A stretch of 11,505 nucleotides of DNA from contig CAMAFU010000035.1 of NCBI GenBank assembly GCA_945833725.1, positions 1 to 11,505 on the forward strand, read 5' to 3'. A program made the translations under genes and the position numbers. Below are positions 7,024-11,505 of the stretch, piece by piece. Under the pieces are notes generated by a model that did not search any database, was not told the origin of the DNA, and worked only from the letters and a program-made list of their open reading frames with translations. Within the stretch, counting starts at the first letter, position 1. Every line of letters starts with the position of its first letter. Source of the stretch: an uncultured Treponema sp. (GTDB taxonomy: Bacteria > Spirochaetota > Spirochaetia > Treponematales > Treponemataceae).

Positions 7024-7152
7024 ATGAACGCCCATCAACTCAACCTGCTGGGTATTGTTCGTTTTCATAAGGTATTGCAGTGGGTAACAGCCCTCCGCAG
7101 AAATAAACTAAAGGCACCTTACACACAGGTCGCCCTGATTTTTAGGAAATAA
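7024..7152 (+). CDS. Candidate leaderless small ORF (42 aa) or structured leader of the EF-G gene
   Basis: An open frame of 42 codons starts at an ATG 6 nt after the -10 box, just where the mRNA should begin, and ends with TAA 2 nt before the EF-G ATG. It begins MNAHQLNLLGIV and ends VALIFRK; the product would be small, basic and partly hydrophobic. I recognise no family. Against coding: its seven leucine codons include no CTT or TTA, the preferred codons of its neighbours, and 42 open codons can arise by chance. The same stretch can fold as nested stems: ACCTG/CAGGT (7043-7047/7126-7130), AAGGT/ACCTT (7069-7073/7116-7120) and GGGT/GCCC (7082-7085/7090-7093). It may therefore be a regulatory or non-coding RNA rather than a gene. 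Confidence 0.35.
   Translation: MNAHQLNLLGIVRFHKVLQWVTALRRNKLKAPYTQVALIFRK
7126..7143 (+). terminator. Small terminator-like hairpin in the EF-G leader
   Basis: CAGG-TCGC-CCTG (7126-7137) is followed by A and five T (7139-7143), directly before the SD AGGAAA (7144-7149) of the EF-G gene. A 4-bp GC stem is minimal, so any effect would be attenuation, not full termination. Its left arm is also needed for the long-range ACCTG/CAGGT pairing, so the two folds exclude each other. Confidence 0.25.
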
Positions 7153-7154
7153 AA

Positions 7155-9218
7155 ATGGCAGTTGATTTATCGAAAATGCGTAACATTGGAATAATGGCTC
7201 ACATTGATGCCGGAAAAACTACAACTACAGAACGAATTCTTTTCTATACCGGAAAAATTCATAAAATCGGCGAAATTGACGACGGTGCTGCAACAATGGA
7301 TTTTATGAAGCAGGAACAGGACAGAGGCATTACAATTGCGTCAGCAGCCATTACCACTCAATGGAAAAATCACACCATCAACATTATTGACACTCCCGGT
7401 CATGTGGACTTTACTGCAGAAGTAGAACGCTCCCTTCGTGTTCTTGATGGTGCCGTAGCCGTTTTGTGTGCCGTAGACGGTGTTCAGCCTCAAACAGAAA
7501 CAGTATGGCATCAGGCAGACAATTTTAATGTTCCCCGCCTTTGCTTCGTAAACAAAATGGACAGAACTGGTGCTGATTTTTTTTATTCAATAAATGATGT
7601 AAGAGAAAAATTCGGTGCAAATACAGTTGCCCTGCAAATTCCAATTGGTCAAGGAGAAAAATTTCAGGGTGTAATAGACCTTATCGAAATGAAAGAACTT
7701 CGCTGGAACGAAGAAGACAGTGGAGAAACATGGACTGAATCTGAAATAAGCAGCGAAAATATTGAGGAAGCTACAAAATGGCACGAAAAATTAATTGATG
7801 ATGTTGCAAGTGTTGATGATGATTTAGGTCTTCTTTACCTTGAAGGACAGGAAATAACAGTTCAAATGCTTAAACAGGCCATAAGAAAAGCAACGATAAA
7901 CAGGTCAATAGTGCCGTGTCTTTTAGGTTCTGCCCGCAGAAACAAAGGAATTCAACCTCTTATTGATGCTGTAATTGATTACCTTCCATGTCCCAGCGAT
8001 GTTCCACCTGCAAAAGGCCATCAAATAAAAAAAGACACGGAAGAACCTATAGACGTATTCTGTGATGAAAAGAAAATGCCCCTTGGTCTTGTATTTAAAA
8101 TCCAGCAGGATCGGGAAATGGGGGCTTTGTGTTTTGTCCGGGTTTATTCCGGTAAATTTACTGCAGGAAGCCAGTACCTTAATATAGGCAAAAAAAAGCG
8201 GGAAAGGGTCAACAGAATTCTCAGGGTAAATGCAAACCACATGGAACAGATTGACAGCGTAAGTGCCGGTGACATTGCAGTTTTTGTAGGATTAAAACTT
8301 GCCTCTACCGGTGATACTTTAGGTTCAGAAGGAATGCAGGTTCTCCTTGAAAGCGTAAAATTCCCGGAGCCTGTAATATCAGTTGCCATTGAACCGGAAA
8401 CTTTAAGCGATAAAGATAAACTTTTAGAAACTCTTGCCATAATGAGCCGGGAAGATCCAACCTTTACAAGCCATGAAGATTCAGAAACAGGTCAGCTTAT
8501 AATAAGCGGAATGGGCGAACTTCATCTTGATGTTCTTGTTACCCGCATGAAAGAAGATTTTGGTGTAAAGGCAAATGTAGGTTCACCTCAGGTAACATAC
8601 AGAGAATCTGTAAGTACTCAAAGTGAAGTTTCATCTCAGTGGGAAAAAGTTCTTGCCGGAAAAGACAACTGTGCTTCTTTAACCCTTAAAATTTTCAACA
8701 ATGAACAGGGAACAGGGAACACTTATTCCTGCGATGTCCATGATTCATCAATTCCTCAGGAAATTTACGATGCGGTAAAAAACGGCATAGAAAATTCATT
8801 CTCTTCAGGAATTCAATACGGCTATCCTTGTACAGATGTGGGAATTCAAGTTACAAAAATCAATTACTCAGAAACTTCCGGTACACCTTTAGCCTTTACT
8901 GCATGTGCTGCCCAGGCATTCGATGAAGCTGCCTCAAAAGCAAATCCTGTAATTCTTGAGCCTGTTATGAATGTAGATATTTCGTGTCCTCAGGAATTTG
9001 TCGGTGAAGCCATAAGCCAGATTACCCAGCGGGGAGGAATGATTTCGGGGCAGGATTCAAAATCTTCCTGCGAAATAGTTCACTGTACAGCTCCTATGGC
9101 AAAAATGTTTGGTTTTTCAACAACACTTCGCTCTGTAACTCAAGGACGCGCAAGTTTCAGCATGGAATTTTCTCATTTCCAGATAAAACAGGGCGGTCTT
9201 AATAAATTGGAGTACTAA
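7155..9218 (+). CDS. fusA: Elongation factor G paralogue
   Basis: This 687-aa translational GTPase has the EF-G domain order. The G domain carries AHIDAGKT (15-22), QEQDRGITI (switch I), DTPGH (79-83), NKMD (133-136) and a GSA G5 motif. Domain II, III, IV and V follow, with SGMGELHLDVL in domain III and RGGMISGQD in domain V. It should bind ribosomes and drive translocation or recycling. It is not near rpsL, rpsG or tuf, so it is probably the second EF-G that spirochaetes often carry. The domain IV tip loop reads YSETSGTPLAF, aligned without gaps to the E. coli YHDVDSSELAF, so Ser572 replaces the translocation-critical histidine (E. coli H583). This supports a specialised role. The SD AGGAAA is 5 nt upstream of the ATG. 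The stop overlaps the next start by 1 nt. The family assignment is sure; which paralogue is less certain. Confidence 0.93.
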   Translation: MAVDLSKMRNIGIMAHIDAGKTTTTERILFYTGKIHKIGEIDDGAATMDFMKQEQDRGITIASAAITTQWKNHTINIIDTPGHVDFTAEVERSLRVLDGAVAVLCAVDGVQPQTETVWHQADNFNVPRLCFVNKMDRTGADFFYSINDVREKFGANTVALQIPIGQGEKFQGVIDLIEMKELRWNEEDSGETWTESEISSENIEEATKWHEKLIDDVASVDDDLGLLYLEGQEITVQMLKQAIRKATINRSIVPCLLGSARRNKGIQPLIDAVIDYLPCPSDVPPAKGHQIKKDTEEPIDVFCDEKKMPLGLVFKIQQDREMGALCFVRVYSGKFTAGSQYLNIGKKKRERVNRILRVNANHMEQIDSVSAGDIAVFVGLKLASTGDTLGSEGMQVLLESVKFPEPVISVAIEPETLSDKDKLLETLAIMSREDPTFTSHEDSETGQLIISGMGELHLDVLVTRMKEDFGVKANVGSPQVTYRESVSTQSEVSSQWEKVLAGKDNCASLTLKIFNNEQGTGNTYSCDVHDSSIPQEIYDAVKNGIENSFSSGIQYGYPCTDVGIQVTKINYSETSGTPLAFTACAAQAFDEAASKANPVILEPVMNVDISCPQEFVGEAISQITQRGGMISGQDSKSSCEIVHCTAPMAKMFGFSTTLRSVTQGRASFSMEFSHFQIKQGGLNKLEY

Positions 9219-11308
9219 TGACAGCTATATTTTGTGTTCATCTGTTTGAACTTATTGCTCTCGGATTGCTTCTCCTTAACTTTTATAGAAAGCAGAAAAA
9301 TTTCAGCAAAGAGCTTCACATAGTTTCCATCCTCTGCTTTTTCAATATTTTTGTGTCACTTTCCGGGTTTATAAATTTAAGAGACTACGGCCAAAGTTCT
9401 TTTCTTTATAGACTTGTTTCCTTTGGATACGGAGTAAGCTGCATTCTTACAGATTTTATTCTTGTAGTTTCGGCTCAATATCTTTTAAAAACAGTCCGCC
9501 TTAGAACAAAAATGACAAACATTGCCTTTTATTTTTTCTGGGCATTCTGCATTGCTGATGCAGCTGTTTTTCTTTCAAACGGAATTACTCATTTTGCCTA
9601 CGCAGGAACTATTGCAGGAGATTTTCAGGATGTAACAGTTCCTCTGCTTTTTCATCATGTTTCAGGCAGCTGGATGACATGCCATCAGTACTTTAACCTG
9701 ACAATGGTTCTTTTGATTTTCATTGCCATGGTTTTAAAATGTGCCAGCGTGCCTATACTTTATTCAGGGAAATACATAACAATCGGCTTGTATTTTCTTT
9801 TTGTCTCCCTTTCAAATTTTCTTCTGGAAATTTTAAGTCTTCCACTTTTTGTTCTTCATATTGTAAATGCCTTTATAAGTGCCATTCCTTTTGTCTTGTA
9901 TTATCAAGCCTATCTGTACCGGCCGCGTTTTCTTTTAGGCTCAATAAGGCAAATGGTTTTCGACAGGCTTGGAACACCTGTAGTTTTGTTCGACAATGAA
10001 GGGTTGCTTGCAGATTTTAATCATGATGCAGCAAAACTTTTTGTTCTGGAAAAACCGCTCATAAATCATCTGGACATATCAGGATTTTTAACAAGGGCTG
10101 TAGGAAATCAAATGCGGGAACGCTCTACATCTACTGTAGAAGAAGTTACTGTTAAAAGTTCTTCAGGCCAGAACATGATTTATAAGCTGGATTATACAAA
10201 ATTAAAAGACAAATATAACAAAAACTTGGGAACTCTCCTTCTTTTTCACGACATTTCAGAACTTAAGCAGCTTTATAATTCCATGGAAAAAACTGCCATG
10301 ACCGATATGCTTACAGGTTTATCCAGTAAAATCCTGCTTCAGAAAAAAATAACAGAAATAAACCTTTACAGGAAATTTCCATACACGGCCGTTGTCTGTT
10401 CAATAAACGGAATAAACCTTATATCAGAAGGTTTTGGCGAAGATGCAGGCAAAGCAGCAACCATGCATGTTGCAGAGCTTCTAAGAAGTCAGCTTAGAGC
10501 CAGTGATTTTGCAGCCTATGACGACGGAAATATGATTGTCCTTATGCCAGATACATCCTATGAAGATGCATTAAGCGTGTTTAAAAGAATTTCAAGAATT
10601 TTAAACCACGACAGAACTTTCAATTTTTCCCTGTCCTTTGAATATGGAATTGCCAGCCGTACCTCTCCCGACAGCGATATGCAGCTTACAGTAAGTCAGG
10701 CACAGGCAGATATGGTAAGAAACAAAATGAAAAAAGATGCAGAAGTGCACCAGTCAATAGTAGATTCCCTGCGGGATGCACTGCGTCTTTCCTCTTTTGA
10801 AACTGAACAGCACTCAATGCGCGTACAGAGTCTTGCTGCAGCACTGGCACAAAAGCTCAAATTGCCGGAAGAAGATTTGGAAAACTTAAAAAATCTTGCC
10901 CTTTTCCACGATATAGGAAAAATGTCTGTTCCTGCCGAAATAATGAACAAGCCGTCAAGTCTTACAGAAGAAGAAAAACAGATTATGCAGCTTCATGTAA
11001 TAAACGGATATAAAATTGCAAATGCTTCAAAAGAACTTTCGCCTATTTCGCGAGGAATTTTATGCCACCACGAACGATGGGATGGAAAAGGTTATCCTAA
11101 CGGTTATTCAGGAGAGCAAATTCCGTACCTTTCAAGAATTGTAAGCGTTGCTGATACTTTTGATGTAATTACTCACGACAGACCGTATAAGGTTGCCTTA
11201 TCTACAGAAGATGCCGTAGAAGAAATTAAACAAAATTCAGGGAAGCAGTTTGACCCAAGCATAGTGTCTGCATTTCTTTCTCTGGAAAACAAAACAAAAT
11301 TCATATAG
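9218..11308 (+). CDS. Membrane 7TM-PAS-degenerate GGDEF-HD-GYP protein, probable c-di-GMP phosphodiesterase
   Basis: This 696-aa inner-membrane signalling protein probably hydrolyses cyclic di-GMP. About seven hydrophobic helices (near 3-22, 33-52, 68-90, 100-120, 160-179, 186-207, 209-230) resemble the N-terminal 7TM sensor of some histidine kinases. A PAS-like domain follows (about 244-350, from MVFDRLGTPVVLFDNEGLL). A GGDEF-fold domain (about 355-510) begins TDMLTGLSS, but the GGDEF motif is DGNMI (436-440) and the metal aspartate is Ser395, so cyclase activity is unlikely. The I-site RASD (427-430) is kept. The C-terminal HD-GYP domain (about 520-690) has EQHSMRV, HDIGK (H564, D565), HH (617-618) and DGKGYP (GYP 625-627), all consistent with an active enzyme. 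The start ATG shares one base with the EF-G stop (TAATG), with GGAG at 9209-9212, so translation is probably coupled. Confidence 0.92.
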   Translation: MTAIFCVHLFELIALGLLLLNFYRKQKNFSKELHIVSILCFFNIFVSLSGFINLRDYGQSSFLYRLVSFGYGVSCILTDFILVVSAQYLLKTVRLRTKMTNIAFYFFWAFCIADAAVFLSNGITHFAYAGTIAGDFQDVTVPLLFHHVSGSWMTCHQYFNLTMVLLIFIAMVLKCASVPILYSGKYITIGLYFLFVSLSNFLLEILSLPLFVLHIVNAFISAIPFVLYYQAYLYRPRFLLGSIRQMVFDRLGTPVVLFDNEGLLADFNHDAAKLFVLEKPLINHLDISGFLTRAVGNQMRERSTSTVEEVTVKSSSGQNMIYKLDYTKLKDKYNKNLGTLLLFHDISELKQLYNSMEKTAMTDMLTGLSSKILLQKKITEINLYRKFPYTAVVCSINGINLISEGFGEDAGKAATMHVAELLRSQLRASDFAAYDDGNMIVLMPDTSYEDALSVFKRISRILNHDRTFNFSLSFEYGIASRTSPDSDMQLTVSQAQADMVRNKMKKDAEVHQSIVDSLRDALRLSSFETEQHSMRVQSLAAALAQKLKLPEEDLENLKNLALFHDIGKMSVPAEIMNKPSSLTEEEKQIMQLHVINGYKIANASKELSPISRGILCHHERWDGKGYPNGYSGEQIPYLSRIVSVADTFDVITHDRPYKVALSTEDAVEEIKQNSGKQFDPSIVSAFLSLENKTKFI

Positions 11309-11410
11309 CGAGAATGTGGAGTTTTAAGTTTTTTATATTCTTGTAGCTTTTTGCTCAGTAAATTTTCAACATTTTTTTGAAAAAAAATATAAAAATCAAG
11401 AATTTTCATA

Positions 11411-11439
11411 TTGACTAAAAATAAACAAATCTATATTAT
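11411..11439 (+). promoter_or_regulatory. Strong promoter of tRNA-Leu
   Basis: TTGACT (11411-11416) and TATTAT (11434-11439) are separated by exactly 17 A/T-rich bases. Transcription should begin near 11446, about 6 nt before the mature tRNA, typical of a stable RNA promoter. The rest of the gap after the HD-GYP gene (11309-11410) holds no convincing terminator, only T-rich sequence. Confidence 0.8.
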
Positions 11440-11451
11440 ATATTTCATCAC

Positions 11452-11505
11452 GCGGGGATGGTGGAATTGGTAGACACGCTAGCTTGAGGTGCTAGTGGCG
11501 CAAGC
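11452..11505 (+). tRNA. tRNA-Leu(GAG), 3' part cut off by the window end
   Basis: The 5' acceptor strand GCGGGGA (11452-11458) is followed by the D arm with GGTGGAATTGGTAGACACG, typical of bacterial leucine tRNA. The anticodon stem CTAGC/GCTAG encloses the loop TTGAGGT, giving anticodon GAG, which reads CUC and CUU leucine codons. A class II variable arm starts with TGGCGCAAGC. The T arm and the acceptor 3' strand lie beyond the window. Confidence 0.95.

Noticed and set aside
7024..7143. SRP RNA, tmRNA or RNase P RNA in the EF-G leader
   Set aside because: The hallmark sequences of these RNAs (such as the SRP GGAAGGAAGCAG core) are absent. 6S RNA was considered because of the rod-like fold, but the length is short and no conserved signature could be confirmed.
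7923..8440. Minus-strand frames opposite the EF-G gene
   Set aside because: They are shadows of a strongly conserved coding sequence with no recognisable protein family.
11363..11383. Hairpin TTTTCAA/TTGAAAA after the HD-GYP gene as a terminator
   Set aside because: The 7-bp stem has only one or two G-C pairs and is followed by A residues, not T, on the plus strand, so it does not fit an intrinsic terminator for that gene.
1..11505. CRISPR array, IS transposase, phage or toxin-antitoxin genes
   Set aside because: No regularly spaced repeats and no matching protein motifs were seen on either strand.

Overview
This window most likely comes from a spirochaete, probably a Treponema. The reasons are an AT-rich genome with CTT/TTA/AAA-heavy codon use, a lipoprotein with a loose FFSC lipobox, an EF-G paralogue outside any str operon, and a membrane-anchored HD-GYP protein. 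The genus is inferred from gene content and style, not from a marker gene.

Layout, left to right. (1) 171-878, plus strand: a TatD-family metal-dependent hydrolase with its own promoter. (2) 944-2779, minus strand, convergent with tatD: an orphan family 5 (oligopeptide/dipeptide type) substrate-binding lipoprotein. (3) 2780-3001: a divergent promoter region holding a GC-rich REP-like palindromic element (2824-2900). (4) 3002-6976, plus strand: a DUF1846 protein, then after a 138-bp gap rich in hairpins a CBS/DRTGG-regulated manganese pyrophosphatase (PpaC), then directly abutting it a TtcA-like PP-loop tRNA thiolase. (5) 6977-7154: a strong promoter and a leader that is either a 42-codon leaderless small ORF or a structured RNA. 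(6) 7155-11308, plus strand: an EF-G paralogue overlapped by 1 nt by a 7TM/PAS/degenerate-GGDEF/HD-GYP protein. (7) 11452 to the window end: the first 54 bases of a tRNA-Leu(GAG) behind a strong promoter.

The genes are mostly housekeeping and regulation: pyrophosphate removal, tRNA thiolation, a translation factor and c-di-GMP turnover. No phage, IS transposase, CRISPR array or toxin-antitoxin pair is visible.

The unusual material is in the intergenic regions and in individual protein residues. Three transcription units have a -10 box only 6-11 nt from the start codon, which implies leaderless or near-leaderless mRNAs. A roughly 108-bp hairpin-rich block before ppaC is flanked by an exact 12-bp direct repeat that includes the Shine-Dalgarno. 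The EF-G paralogue lacks the histidine normally found at the tip of domain IV. The GGDEF domain has lost its catalytic motif but keeps an RxxD I-site.
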